A stretch of DNA of 64,000 nt from Rikenellaceae bacterium (GTDB lineage Bacteria; Bacteroidota; Bacteroidia; Bacteroidales; Rikenellaceae), in NCBI GenBank assembly GCA_902362705.1, contig CABIXK010000004.1:62001-126000 (forward strand). The letters are read 5' to 3'. Shown here piece by piece: positions 30,951-40,151 of the stretch. The stretch's first letter is position 1. The number at the start of each line of letters is the position of its first letter. Both the position numbers and the translations under genes were made by a program. The notes beneath the pieces are model-generated. The model was not told where the DNA came from. It did no database searches and worked only from the letters and a program-made list of their open reading frames with translations.

Positions 30951-32264
30951 ATGTATAACATGGGCTTTTTGTTTACATCGGAGTCGGTGTCCGAGGGGCA
31001 CCCCGATAAGGTCTCGGACCAGATTTCCGACGCTATTCTCGACGAATTTCTCCGCCGCGATCCCTCCTCGAAGGTCGCCTGCGAGACGCTTTGCACCACG
31101 GGCCTGGTGGTCGTGGGGGGCGAGGTGCGTTCGGAGGCCTACGTCGACGTGCAGGGCGTGGCGCGCCGCGTGATCGGGCGCATCGGCTACACCCGCAGCG
31201 AATACCAGTTCGACTGCAACTCGTGCGGCATCCTTTCGGCCATCCACGAGCAGTCGCCCGACATCAACCGCGGCGTCGTGCGCGAGGCCGAGGAGGAGCA
31301 GGGCGCCGGCGACCAGGGCATCATGTTCGGCTACGCCTGCGACGAGACGCGCGAGATGATGCCCGCGACGCTCATCCTCTCGCACGTGATCCTCAAGGAG
31401 CTGGCCGTGATCCGCCGCGAGGGCGAGACGATGCGCTACCTGCGCCCCGACGCCAAGTCGCAGGTCACCGTCGAATACGACGAGGCGACGCGCCGTCCGC
31501 TGCGCGTGCACACGATCGTCGTCTCGACGCAGCACGACGAGTTCATCCTCCCGGGCGAGGGTCGCAGCGAGGCCGAGGCCGAGCGGCAGATGCAGGAGCG
31601 CATCCGCGAGGACGTGCGCACGATCCTGCTGCCGCGCGTCAAGGCGCGCCTGGAGCGTGCCGGCGACCAGCTGGCCGGGCTCATCGGCGACGACTACATC
31701 CTGCACGTCAACCCCACGGGCAAGTTCGTCATCGGCGGCCCCCACGGCGATACGGGCCTCACGGGCCGCAAGATCATCGTCGACACCTACGGCGGCCGCG
31801 GCGCCCACGGCGGCGGCGCCTTCTCGGGCAAGGACTCGTCGAAGGTCGACCGCTCGGCGGCCTACGCCGCGCGCCATATCGCCAAGAACCTCGTGGCGGC
31901 GGGCGTCGCGCGCGAGGTGCTCGTGCAGCTCTCCTACGCCATCGGCATCGCCGAGCCGCTCTCGATCTACGTCGACACCTACGGCAGCGAGCGCCCCGCA
32001 GCGCTGGCCGGTATGACCGACGGCGAGATCGCCCGCCGCATCGGCCGTCTGTTCGACCTGCGTCCGGCGTCGATCGTGCGGCGCTTCGGCCTGAAGAACC
32101 CCATCTTCGAGGCGACGGCCTCCTACGGCCACTTCGGCAACCGTCCCTACACGCGTGTCGAAAAGGTGTGGGAGCATGGCCGCGAGACGGAGCGCGAGAT
32201 CGAGTTCTTCGGCTGGGAGAAGCTCGACGCGGTGGATGCCATCCGCCGCGAGTTCGGGCTGTAA
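30951..32264 (+). CDS. metK: S-adenosylmethionine synthetase
   Basis: This 437-residue enzyme makes SAM from methionine and [21 protein letters not shown], the ATP-binding [12 protein letters not shown] hexapeptide region and the phosphate-binding [19 protein letters not shown] are all present. An alternative start nine bases downstream ([10 protein letters not shown]) fits the family N-terminus slightly better. The protein is somewhat longer than E. coli MetK because of an insertion after [20 protein letters not shown], as in other Bacteroidetes. It is controlled by the SAM-II riboswitch in its leader. Confidence 0.97.
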   Translation: MYNMGFLFTSESVSEGHPDKVSDQISDAILDEFLRRDPSSKVACETLCTTGLVVVGGEVRSEAYVDVQGVARRVIGRIGYTRSEYQFDCNSCGILSAIHEQSPDINRGVVREAEEEQGAGDQGIMFGYACDETREMMPATLILSHVILKELAVIRREGETMRYLRPDAKSQVTVEYDEATRRPLRVHTIVVSTQHDEFILPGEGRSEAEAERQMQERIREDVRTILLPRVKARLERAGDQLAGLIGDDYILHVNPTGKFVIGGPHGDTGLTGRKIIVDTYGGRGAHGGGAFSGKDSSKVDRSAAYAARHIAKNLVAAGVAREVLVQLSYAIGIAEPLSIYVDTYGSERPAALAGMTDGEIARRIGRLFDLRPASIVRRFGLKNPIFEATASYGHFGNRPYTRVEKVWEHGRETEREIEFFGWEKLDAVDAIRREFGL

Positions 32265-32285
32265 CCGCGCGCCGCAGCAGTATGC

Positions 32286-32320
32286 CGCCTCCCCGCTCTT
32301 CACCGAAGGGCGGGGAGGCG
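32286..32320 (+). terminator. Terminator of metK
   Basis: CGCCTCCCCG / CGGGGAGGCG stem, extended by a C-G pair inside, 21 bases after the stop. No T tract follows. Confidence 0.7.
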
Positions 32321-32381
32321 TCGTGTCTGGAGAGGCGGGTAGTAATAAGTGAGAAGTGAAAAGTGAGAAGTGGGGGCTTTT

Positions 32382-32455
32382 TCAGCCCGCAGCCTCCGGC
32401 GGCGGAGGCCCGCTACTCTTGACAGAGCCACGGCCTCCGCAGGCTGCTGCCCGAA
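32382..32455. repeat. GC-rich palindromic intergenic element, copy R5
   Basis: GCCCGCAGCCTCCGGCGGCG, GGAGGCCCGC, then GGCCTCCGCAGGCTGCTGCC form an imperfect hairpin related to copies R4 and R7. It is preceded by an AT tract (GTGAGAAGTGAAAAGTGAGA) at 32345-32372. It fills the gap between metK and the protease gene; the rest of that gap (to 32645) shows nothing else. Confidence 0.8.
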
Positions 32456-32645
32456 AACGCAATGCAATCTCCCGCCCGATTCACCCCGCCCCTCCTCAAA
32501 ATCCCGAAACCCCTCCCCGAATCCTCCTCAAATCTTCGCCCGACATACTAACTCCGCCCCGCCTTCCGTTAATCCTCCGAAACGCACACTCAATTTCGCC
32601 TATGGGAAAAATCGCCTTCGAGTAATAACCTTTAATGTATCGATT

Positions 32646-34124
32646 ATGAAAAAGGCAGTTCTGTTTTTGGGAGCAATCGCCGTATCGGCCGCCGCGGGCG
32701 GCCTGACGGCCTGGACGGTGGCCGACCGCACCGCGTCGGTCGCCTATATCGAGCACGAAGTGGAGCGCACGCCGGCGCTGGGGGCCCACTTCGCCTCCTA
32801 CGAGGCGGGCAAGTACCCCGACCTGACCTATGCGGCCGAGAACGCCGTGAAGGCGGTGGTCAACATCGAGGCGATTCAGCAGGTCGAGATGCGCCCGCAG
32901 CGCAGCTACGATCCTTTCCTCGAGTTCTTCGGCATGCCGCAGGGGCCGCGCGGCGGCTCGTCGCAGCCCCGGTTCCGCGAGCAGCGGTCGGGCGGCTCGG
33001 GCGTCATCATCTCGACCGACGGCTACATCGTGACCAACAACCACGTGGTCGACGGCGCCTCGAAGCTGCGCGTGACGCTCAACGACGACCGCACGTTCGA
33101 CGCCGAGCTCATCGGCCGCGACGCGGCCACCGACGTGGCGCTGCTCAAGATCGACGGCAAGGATCTGCCCACGCTCGCTTTCGGGTCGTCCGACGCCCTG
33201 CGCCTGGGCGAGTGGGTGCTGGCCATCGGCTCGCCCTTCGACCTGCGCTCGACCGTCACGGCCGGCATCGTCAGCGCCAAGGGGCGGCAGATGGGGGTCA
33301 TTCCCAGCCAGTTCAGCGTCGAGTCGTTCATCCAGACCGATGCGGCGGTCAACCCCGGCAACTCGGGCGGCGCGCTGGTCAACGCCCACGGCGAGCTGGT
33401 GGGCATCAACACGCTCATCATGTCGCAGACGGGCAGCTACATCGGCTACTCGTTCGCCGTGCCCGAGACGATCGTGCGCAAGGTGGTGATGGACCTCAAG
33501 GAGTTCGGCATCGTGCAGCGCGCCATGCTGGGCATCGAGTTCCGCCTGATCGACCAGGAGTTCATCGACCGCATGGGCGAGGAGCTGGGCATCCGCGAGA
33601 TCGGGGGCGCCTACGTGGCCTCGGTCGTCGAGGGGGGCTCGGCCTCGGAGGCGGGCATCCGCAAGGGCGACGTCATCCTCGATGTCGACGGGGTGAAACT
33701 CGTCTCGCAGTCGACGCTCCAGGAGCAGATCGCCCGGCACCGTCCCAACGATCGGGTGAAGCTGACGATAAAAAGAGGCGACGATGTGAAACTTTTCGAG
33801 GTCACCTTGCGTAATAAGGCCGGAAACACCGAACTCCTCACCAAGGAGGATGTCGACGTGGCCGAGCTGCTGGGCGGCAAGTTCGCCGAGGTGAACGACC
33901 GCAAGGCCCGTGCGCTCGACATCCGGGGCGGCATCGAGGTCGTGGGCGTCAAGGCCGACGGCATCCTGGCCCGGGCCCGCGTCCGCGAGGGGTTCGTCAT
34001 CACCCACATCAACGACAAGCCCGTGCGGTCGCTCGCCGACCTGCAGCGCATGACCGGCAAGGTCCGCACGATCGACGGCGTCTACCCCAACGGCCGTTCG
34101 GCGAGCTACACGCTCGTCGAATAG
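32646..34124 (+). CDS. DegP/HtrA-family periplasmic serine endoprotease
   Basis: This 492-residue protease has a signal peptide or membrane anchor (MKKAVLFLGAIAVSAAAGGLTAW). It has a trypsin-like domain with catalytic His133 (VTNNHVVDG), Asp163 (AATDVALLKI) and Ser240 (NPGNSGGALV), and two PDZ domains (around 285-385 and 395-490). The region RSYDPFLEFFGMPQGP matches the LA loop of DegQ/DegP proteins. It handles misfolded envelope proteins. The start is the ATG at 32646; the longer open frame upstream runs through a repeat. It sits 100 bases before rpoD in the same direction. Confidence 0.94.
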   Translation: MKKAVLFLGAIAVSAAAGGLTAWTVADRTASVAYIEHEVERTPALGAHFASYEAGKYPDLTYAAENAVKAVVNIEAIQQVEMRPQRSYDPFLEFFGMPQGPRGGSSQPRFREQRSGGSGVIISTDGYIVTNNHVVDGASKLRVTLNDDRTFDAELIGRDAATDVALLKIDGKDLPTLAFGSSDALRLGEWVLAIGSPFDLRSTVTAGIVSAKGRQMGVIPSQFSVESFIQTDAAVNPGNSGGALVNAHGELVGINTLIMSQTGSYIGYSFAVPETIVRKVVMDLKEFGIVQRAMLGIEFRLIDQEFIDRMGEELGIREIGGAYVASVVEGGSASEAGIRKGDVILDVDGVKLVSQSTLQEQIARHRPNDRVKLTIKRGDDVKLFEVTLRNKAGNTELLTKEDVDVAELLGGKFAEVNDRKARALDIRGGIEVVGVKADGILARARVREGFVITHINDKPVRSLADLQRMTGKVRTIDGVYPNGRSASYTLVE

Positions 34125-34226
34125 CGCCGCGGGGCGGGGCGGTGCCGTCGGTGCCGCCCGAGGGGCGCAGGCCGGAGCGTCGGGTGGGCAGAGCAACGTA
34201 ACACAATACACACTAAAAGATATAAG

Positions 34227-35087
34227 ATGCGTCAGTTAAAGATTACGAAATCCATCACCAACCGCGAGAGCGCCTCGCTCGACAAGTACCTGCAGGAGAT
34301 CGGCAAGGAGGAGCTCATCACGGTCGAGGAGGAGGTGGAACTCGCCCAGCGGATCAAGAAGGGAGACCAGGAGGCACTCGAGAAGCTCACCAAAGCGAAT
34401 CTTCGTTTCGTGGTGTCGGTGGCCAAGCAGTACCAGAACCAGGGTCTGAGCCTTCCCGACCTGATCAACGAGGGTAACCTCGGTCTGATCAAGGCCGCCG
34501 AGAAGTTCGACGAGACGCGCGGCTTCAAGTTCATCTCCTACGCCGTGTGGTGGATCCGTCAGTCGATTCTCCAGGCGCTGGCCGAGCAGTCGCGCATCGT
34601 GCGTCTGCCGCTCAACCAGGTGGGCTCGCTCAACAAGATCAACAAGGCCTTCGCCCGCTTCGAGCAGGAGCATGAGCGCACCCCCTCGCCCGAGGAGCTG
34701 GCCAACGAGCTGGAGCTCCCGAAGGAGAAGGTCACCGACACGCTGCGCGTGGCCGGCCGCCATGTCTCGGTCGACGCCCCGTTCGCCGACGGCGAGGACA
34801 ACTCGCTGCTCGACGTGCTGGTCAACCCCGACTCGCCCAACGCTGACCGCGGGCTGATCAACGAGTCGCTCTCCACGGAGGTCGACCGGGCGCTCGAGAC
34901 CCTCACCGAGCGTGAGCGCGACATCATCAAGTACTTCTTCGGCATCGGCTGCTCGGAGATGACTCTGGAGGAGATCGGCGAGAAGTTCGATCTGACGCGC
35001 GAGCGCGTGCGCCAGATCAAGGAGAAGGCGATCCGCCGCCTGCGCCACTCGTCGCGCTCCAAGCTGCTGAAATCCTACCTGGGCTGA
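34227..35087 (+). CDS. rpoD: Primary RNA polymerase sigma factor (Bacteroidetes SigA type)
   Basis: This 286-residue housekeeping sigma factor lacks region 1.1, as in all Bacteroidetes. Region 1.2 is [24 protein letters not shown]; region 2 includes [38 protein letters not shown] and [15 protein letters not shown]; region 4.2 is [29 protein letters not shown]. It should recognise the TTTG/TAnnTTTG promoters noted throughout this window. Confidence 0.97.
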   Translation: MRQLKITKSITNRESASLDKYLQEIGKEELITVEEEVELAQRIKKGDQEALEKLTKANLRFVVSVAKQYQNQGLSLPDLINEGNLGLIKAAEKFDETRGFKFISYAVWWIRQSILQALAEQSRIVRLPLNQVGSLNKINKAFARFEQEHERTPSPEELANELELPKEKVTDTLRVAGRHVSVDAPFADGEDNSLLDVLVNPDSPNADRGLINESLSTEVDRALETLTERERDIIKYFFGIGCSEMTLEEIGEKFDLTRERVRQIKEKAIRRLRHSSRSKLLKSYLG

Positions 35088-35111
35088 TCGCAGGCCCTTC
35101 GTGCGCGCCGC

Positions 35112-35147
35112 ACCCCGGCTGCCTTCGGGCGGTCGGGGTGCGGCTTG
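35112..35147 (+). terminator. Terminator of rpoD
   Basis: GCCGCACCCCG / CGGGGTGCGGC stem followed by TTGTTTT. Confidence 0.85.
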
Positions 35148-35234
35148 TTTTGCGGGGAGGGGTGATTGGGTTGGATGCAATTGAGTAGATGTTGGTGCAT
35201 AGTTGTGAAATTTTATTTTGTAATAAAGTAAAGA

Positions 35235-35242
35235 TATATTTG
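35235..35242 (+). promoter_or_regulatory. -7 box in the AT-rich island
   Basis: TATATTTG, preceded by TTTTATTTTG at 35211-35220. Transcription would begin at about 35249, at or after the ATG at 35248, which argues against that ATG being the true start of the lipoprotein. Confidence 0.6.
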
Positions 35243-35247
35243 TTTTT

Positions 35248-35858
35248 ATGTGTTTTTTTCTTATATTCGCTTTTGTAAAGTTTATAAAATCAAAAAATCA
35301 TGAACGTCTTTCTAGTTTAATTGTTTTCTTTGTCGGTTTACTGGCATTCGTTTGTTGTGAGTCGTCAGACAATAATCAAAATCGAATCCCTGAGATTGAT
35401 GAGTATGGCGTCATGTTAGGAGTGATTGACGATTATTATGGTACGGGGTGTCAAGTTGAAGTTCAAAAACAGCCTTCTACTCGTACTGGAATTGTTGACG
35501 AGATGTATGAGTTCACGGTTAATAAGCCAGGAAAGGGTGACTTGAGATTTATTATTACGATAGAAGAGATCCGAATGATAATACTATTTCAGTAAAGCAA
35601 TACGATGAATTCTGGAATGAAATAGTTGCAGTGATTTATACTCATGGCCGTTTGACAGATGTTGTAGTTAGTGATAACGATTCGATTGAAACAAGAGGTT
35701 GGTTTAGCGACTTTTGGGATTGTTCTAAAGTTCGTTATAGGGAAATAGAGAAAGTAATAGAAGAAGATGATGATGTACATTTATGGTGTGCTATTGTCGA
35801 TTATGTTGGCGCTTGTACTATAAGTTCATTAGCTATTACTGCGATTAATTGTTTTTGA
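35248..35858 (+). pseudogene. AT-rich lipoprotein gene broken by a frameshift
   Basis: Two adjoining frames look like one protein. The first (to 35595) has a lipoprotein-like signal SLIVFFVGLLAFVCC and continues to KPGKGDLRFIITI. The second, open from before 35550, reads DRRDPNDNTISVKQYDEFWN, then IVAVIYTHGRLTDVVVSDND and on to a TGA at 35856-35858. A one- or two-base indel near 35560 would join them into a protein of about 185-200 residues. The start is also unclear: an ATG at 35299 (MNVFL) is out of frame, hinting at a second lesion. Base composition is strikingly AT-rich against the neighbours, which suggests recent transfer. I do not recognise the family. Confidence 0.7.
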
Positions 35859-35860
35859 TA

Positions 35861-36283
35861 ATGCCAATTTCCGATTTTCTGATGACGGCGCTCTGGGCGT
35901 CGGCCGCGCTGACGGCCGCGTGGGGCGCGGGGTGGTTGGCGTCGTCATGGCGGCGCTACCGTTTTTCGGCGTGGTGGCTCGCGGCCGCCGTGCCGCTTCT
36001 GGCGGCGCCCGTGCTGCTCTTTCCGCTGTGCGCCGGCCTGCGGGTCGCTGCGACGCGCCGTGCGGGCGGCTCCGAGCGCGAGCGGCGCCGCAACGCCCGC
36101 CTGTGGCGCCTGAGCGTGGCCTTCGCCGTCTGCTTCGTCGTCGACGGCGCCGTGTTCCGCTGGGTGTTGCAGGGTGCCCTGCCCGGCGTGGAGCACCTCG
36201 CGGCTCTCTCGTTCGTGGCGGCGAGCGCGACGACGGCCGTGGCGGCGGTGTGCGTGCTGGCGGCCGGAGAGATCTCCGCATGA
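35861..36283 (+). CDS. Small four-helix membrane protein of unknown function
   Basis: This 140-residue protein has about four hydrophobic segments (LMTALWASAALTAAWGAGWLA, WWLAAAVPLLAAPVLLFPLCAGL, LSVAFAVCFVVDGAVFRW and LAALSFVAASATTAVAAVCVL) with an Arg-rich loop (RRAGGSERERRRNARLWR) in the middle. I do not recognise it. It begins two bases after the AT-rich pseudogene but returns to the high-GC composition of the chromosome. It could have been a partner of the lipoprotein, or the insert may simply abut it. ATG at 35861 is preferred to 35849. Confidence 0.65.
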   Translation: MPISDFLMTALWASAALTAAWGAGWLASSWRRYRFSAWWLAAAVPLLAAPVLLFPLCAGLRVAATRRAGGSERERRRNARLWRLSVAFAVCFVVDGAVFRWVLQGALPGVEHLAALSFVAASATTAVAAVCVLAAGEISA

Positions 36284-36308
36284 GCGGACCGGGCCCGGAT
36301 GCCCGTTT

Positions 36309-36342
36309 GAAAAACGCGCCTGCATTGCAGGCGCGTTTTTTC
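36309..36342. terminator. Bidirectional terminator
   Basis: AAACGCGCCTGCA / TGCAGGCGCGTTT stem with almost no loop, with TTTTTT on the plus side and a T-rich side on the minus strand. It serves the convergent membrane protein and ung genes. Confidence 0.9.
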
Positions 36343-36390
36343 GTTATACGGACATTGCTGCCGCTGGGCGGTGCGCCCGGGCAGCGTCTC

Positions 36391-37053
36391 CTACCACACG
36401 ATGGGCTCCTTGCCCACCGAGCGCAGGTAGTCGTTGGCGCGCGAGAAGTGGCGGCAGCCGAAGAAGCCGCGGTAGACCGACAGCGGCGAGGGGTGCACGG
36501 CCTTGAGGATGCAGTTGTGCGCCGGGTCGGCGATGGCCCCCTTGCGCTGGGCATAGCTGCCCCAGAGCATGTAGACGATCTGCTGCCGCCGCTCGCCGAT
36601 GGCCCGCACCACGGCGTCGGTGAAGGTCTCCCACCCCCGTCCGGCGTGGGAGGCCGCCTCGTGGGCGCGCACCGTGAGCACGGCGTTGAGCAGCAGCACC
36701 CCCTGCTCGGCCCAGCGGTCGAGGTTGCCCGTGGCGGGGATGGGCGTGCCCGTGTCGTCGGCCACCTCCTTGAAGATGTTCTGCAACGAGGGCGGGAAGG
36801 GCACCCCGTCGCCCACCGAGAAGCAGAGTCCGTTGGCCTGGCCCGGGCCGTGGTAGGGGTCCTGGCCGATGACGACCACCTTGAGCCGCTCGAACGGGCA
36901 CTTGTCGAAGGCGCGGAAGATGTTGCTGCCGCGCGGGTATATGCGCCGCGTGGCGTACTCCTGCCGCACGAACTCGGTGAGGCCGGCGAAGTAGGGCTTT
37001 TCAAATTCGGGAGCGAGCAGCTCCTTCCAGTCGGGTGCTATCTTGACGTCCAT
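36391..37053 (-). CDS. ung: Uracil-DNA glycosylase
   Basis: This 220-residue family-1 enzyme removes uracil from DNA. The water-activating motif GQDPYHGPGQANGLCFS holds Asp65 and His68. AVHPSPLS is the DNA-intercalation loop with the second catalytic His, and LLLNAVLTVR is also conserved. The length is standard. On the minus strand TATCTTTA near 37083-37090 resembles a -7 box upstream of the ATG at 37053. Divergent from the alkaline phosphatase gene. Confidence 0.97.
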   Translation of the reverse strand: MDVKIAPDWKELLAPEFEKPYFAGLTEFVRQEYATRRIYPRGSNIFRAFDKCPFERLKVVVIGQDPYHGPGQANGLCFSVGDGVPFPPSLQNIFKEVADDTGTPIPATGNLDRWAEQGVLLLNAVLTVRAHEAASHAGRGWETFTDAVVRAIGERRQQIVYMLWGSYAQRKGAIADPAHNCILKAVHPSPLSVYRGFFGCRHFSRANDYLRSVGKEPIVW

Positions 37054-37112
37054 CGTGTCGGTTTGGGGGATTAAAGTTGCGTAAAGATAGGCAAAAGTCG
37101 GGGGAAATTCGC

Positions 37113-37120
37113 TAACTTTG
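37113..37120 (+). promoter_or_regulatory. Alkaline phosphatase -7 box, near-leaderless
   Basis: TAACTTTG ends only eight bases before the ATG at 37129, so the transcript should have almost no leader. Confidence 0.7.
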
Positions 37121-37128
37121 CTTGCGCT

Positions 37129-38223
37129 ATGAAAAAATTCCTGCTTCTTCTCTCCGGCCTGCTGCTCGCGGCGGGTGCGACGGCGCAACCTGCCCAGGGC
37201 GAGGTGCGCAACATCATCTATCTGATCGGCGACGGCATGGGTCTGTCGCACGTCTCGCTGATGAAGATCGAAAAGGGCTACGCCCCCACGGCGTTCGACC
37301 GGGCGCAGAACATCGCGCTCATAACGACCTACTCGGCCAACAACCGCGTGACCGACTCGGCGGCCGCCGGCACGGCGCTCGCCTGCGGCGCCAAGACCAA
37401 TAACGGCACGCTGGGCCTCGATGCCGGGGGCAACCGCATCGAGTCGATGATCGCCCGCGCCACGCGCGACGGCATGGCCACGGGTCTGGTGGTCACCTAC
37501 TACCTCCAGCACGCCACGCCGGCGGCCTTCTACGCCCACGTGAAGCACCGCGGCGAGACCGACGCCATCACGGCCGACATGCTCCCCTCGGGCATCGACG
37601 TGCTCTTCGGCGGCGGCCGCAAGTGGCTGGCGCGCGAGTGCGCGGAGGGCGGCAGCTACCTCGACGCCTTCGTCCGCCGGGGCTACCGCGTGGCCACGGC
37701 GCTGGAGGAGACGGCCGACATGCACCGCGGGCGCGTGCTGTGCGCCGTGGCCGAGGAGGAGGCGCCCCGCGCGCCCGAGCGCGGCGACTACCTGCCCGAG
37801 GCCTCGAAGAAGGCCATGGAGCTGCTCGCGGCCAACACCGAGGGCAAGCAGAAGGGCTTCGTGCTGATGATCGAGGGGTCGTTCATCGACAGTGCCGCCC
37901 ATGCCAACGACACCGACTGGCTGGAGGCCGAGATGAACGACTTCGAGAAGTGCGTAGCCGCGGCGATGGATTTTGCCGACGCCCACCCGGGCACGCTGGT
38001 CGTCGTGACGGCCGACCACGAGACGGGCGGTCTGTCGGTGCCCAGCGGCGACAAGGACTTCACCCGCTCCGAGAGCGGCATCGACTACCGCTACGGCACG
38101 AGCAGCCACACGGGTTCGATGGTGCCCGTCTACCTCTACGGCGCGGGCGCCGAGCGCATCAACGGCCTGATGGACAACACCGAGCTCTCGCAGCGCATGA
38201 TGGAGCTCCTCGGGCTCGAGTAG
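37129..38223 (+). CDS. Alkaline phosphatase
   Basis: This 364-residue secreted phosphomonoesterase has a signal peptide MKKFLLLLSGLLLAAGATAQ. The metal and catalytic motifs are IYLIGDGMG, VTDSAAAGTALACG with nucleophile Ser77, MIEGSFIDSAAHANDTDW, VTADHETGG and SSHTGSMVPVY. It is shorter than E. coli PhoA, as usual for the compact Bacteroidetes enzymes. It should act in the periplasm to release phosphate. No Pho box was recognised. Confidence 0.94.
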   Translation: MKKFLLLLSGLLLAAGATAQPAQGEVRNIIYLIGDGMGLSHVSLMKIEKGYAPTAFDRAQNIALITTYSANNRVTDSAAAGTALACGAKTNNGTLGLDAGGNRIESMIARATRDGMATGLVVTYYLQHATPAAFYAHVKHRGETDAITADMLPSGIDVLFGGGRKWLARECAEGGSYLDAFVRRGYRVATALEETADMHRGRVLCAVAEEEAPRAPERGDYLPEASKKAMELLAANTEGKQKGFVLMIEGSFIDSAAHANDTDWLEAEMNDFEKCVAAAMDFADAHPGTLVVVTADHETGGLSVPSGDKDFTRSESGIDYRYGTSSHTGSMVPVYLYGAGAERINGLMDNTELSQRMMELLGLE

Positions 38224-38249
38224 CGCGGGGCGGATCCCCCGAAAAACAG

Positions 38250-38282
38250 GGCGGCGTCTACTGAACCACGGTAGACGCCGCC
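38250..38282. terminator. Bidirectional terminator
   Basis: GGCGGCGTCTAC / GTAGACGCCGCC stem with a 9-base loop; TTTTT follows on the minus strand. It serves the convergent phosphatase and M56 genes. Confidence 0.85.
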
Positions 38283-38344
38283 TTGCGCTTGATGGTAGAA
38301 AGGTCGGTCTATGGACGGGGGCCCCGCTCACCGGAGCCCTCTGT

Positions 38345-40114
38345 TTATCTTTTCCGCTGGCCGTAGCTTACCACGACGATCTCGTCGGCCGTCGTGGCGC
38401 CGCCCTTCACGAGGACGACGGTCAGCTCCTGCGTGTCGGCCCGCACGCCCACGGTCTCGTAGCCGACGAGGCTCACGTCGAGCGTCGCGGTGGGTGCGAC
38501 GCGGATCGAGAAAGCGCCCTCCTTGTCGGTGACGACTCCCGAGGTCGTGCCGCGGCTGACGACGAGCGCACCCTGCAGGGGGGTGTTGCCGGCGTCGACC
38601 ACGCGGCCCCGCACCTCGATCCGGTCGGCCGCGGCTTTGTTCTCGTCGCCGTCCGAGATGCGGAAGTCGACGGGCAGGGTGTAGATGATGCGCACCTTCT
38701 CGTCCTTGCTGCTGCCCGGGGTCCAGAGGCCCGACGACGCGCTGACGACGCGCACGGCCTCGGCCGCGAGGCTCTCGCTCGGGCAGGCGATGGCTTCGAC
38801 ATGGGCGACGGAGCCGTCGCGCTCGACGATGAACTGCACGACCACACGGCCCTGCTGCTTGCTCTCCATCGCCTCGGCCGGGTAGCGGAGGCGGCCCTGC
38901 ACCCACGTGCGGAAGTCGCTGAGGTTGCCGCCCTGGAACCGAGGCATGACGGAGGCCGTGAGGAAGGGCGTGTCGGGGTCGATCGGCCGGTCGACGGACT
39001 TGTCGGCGGGGGTGCCGGGTGCCGGCTTGAGCGTCACGACGATGACCCCGTCGCGGGCGCGGTCGCCGTAGAGCGTCGTGGCCGAGGCGTCTTTCAGGAT
39101 GGAGATCTCCTGGATCTGCGACGGGTCGAGGCCGTCGAGCGAGGGGCGCTCCACGCCGTCGACGATCACGAGCGGCTTCCGATCGCCGTCGGCGAGCGCC
39201 GCGGCTGTAGCCAGGTCGGTCGTTTCGATGGCGGCGGTCCGATCGGTGTATCGGATCTGTGCGGCCTTGGTCGAGAAGGAGAAGGCGCATGCGAGCCCCA
39301 GGACGACGGGGATCGTCGCGGCGAGGCGGAGCAGAGCGTGTCTGCCCGGAGTGTGGGTGAGCATCATTTCGAATCGTTTTTTGGTGAGTGAATCGCGCAG
39401 CGAGTTGGCTATTTCCGGACTATAGCCGAACAGCTGGCGGAAAATGGTCGACATGTATCGGGTGCGGTCGAAGCCGCTGCGCAGCACGTCGCTGTCGGCC
39501 TCGAACTCCTGAACCTCGGTCAGCCGCCGCGAGGCGATCCACACGAAGGGGTTCCACCACAGCGCCGCCTTGAGCGCCTCCATCGCCAGCCGCTCGATCG
39601 AGTGGCGGTGGCGGATGTGGCTCGCCTCGTGGGCCACGACGGCCGGGAGCTCCTCGGCGGGGAGCCCCTCCCAGACGTAGATCGAGCGCAGGAACGAGAA
39701 CGAGGAGATCCGACGGCGCGTGTTCACGATCGTGTAGCGGGGCGTGCTGTCGAGCCGCGCGGCGCGCCGCAGGCGGCCGATGCGCAGCAGCTGGAGGAGC
39801 AGCAGCGCCGCGATGATCGCCGCGCCCAGGGCGTAGATCGCCGCGGCGACGGCCTCGGGTCGCATCGACGGAGCCTCCGCGGCAGTAGCCGGCGCGGCCG
39901 CGGGCAGGGCGGGCAGCGGGTCGAGCCAGAGCTCCCCGCCGCTCCAGACGGGGATGTCGACGAGCGGAATGAGGGCTGCCAGGGCCATCGACGCCACCAG
40001 GTAGCGGCGGCACCAGCGGAAGCTCACCCGCCGCTCGATCACGAGGATATAGAGCCCCAGCAGCGCACCGCTGCAGGCGAGTATTTCGAACAGATGGATC
40101 GTCAGCGTCTTCAT
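38345..40114 (-). CDS. BlaR1-type M56 metallopeptidase fused to plug, TonB-C and carboxypeptidase-like modules
   Basis: This 589-residue inner-membrane protein has N-terminal transmembrane helices and an M56 zinc site His162-Glu-Ala-Ser-His166 (VVAHEASHIRHRHS). A further helix lies near 265-285 (LRLAATIPVVLGLACAF). The periplasmic part contains a TonB-receptor plug-like piece (VIVDGVERPSLDGLDPSQIQ ... SATTLYGDRARDGVIVVTLK), a TonB C-terminal-like domain (LRYPAEAMESKQQGRVVVQF), and a carboxypeptidase-regulatory domain (VRGRVVDAGNTPLQGALVVS). It ends in DEIVVVSYGQRKR, which in SusC proteins sits between the carboxypeptidase-like and plug domains. So SusC N-terminal pieces appear in permuted order. 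Located 37 bases after a BlaI-type repressor gene, it is the likely sensor-protease that inactivates that repressor. The signal is unknown. Confidence 0.85.
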   Translation of the reverse strand: MKTLTIHLFEILACSGALLGLYILVIERRVSFRWCRRYLVASMALAALIPLVDIPVWSGGELWLDPLPALPAAAPATAAEAPSMRPEAVAAAIYALGAAIIAALLLLQLLRIGRLRRAARLDSTPRYTIVNTRRRISSFSFLRSIYVWEGLPAEELPAVVAHEASHIRHRHSIERLAMEALKAALWWNPFVWIASRRLTEVQEFEADSDVLRSGFDRTRYMSTIFRQLFGYSPEIANSLRDSLTKKRFEMMLTHTPGRHALLRLAATIPVVLGLACAFSFSTKAAQIRYTDRTAAIETTDLATAAALADGDRKPLVIVDGVERPSLDGLDPSQIQEISILKDASATTLYGDRARDGVIVVTLKPAPGTPADKSVDRPIDPDTPFLTASVMPRFQGGNLSDFRTWVQGRLRYPAEAMESKQQGRVVVQFIVERDGSVAHVEAIACPSESLAAEAVRVVSASSGLWTPGSSKDEKVRIIYTLPVDFRISDGDENKAAADRIEVRGRVVDAGNTPLQGALVVSRGTTSGVVTDKEGAFSIRVAPTATLDVSLVGYETVGVRADTQELTVVLVKGGATTADEIVVVSYGQRKR

Positions 40115-40151
40115 CGTTGTCGTATTTCGGGTGGAACGATTCGTCGAAGGG

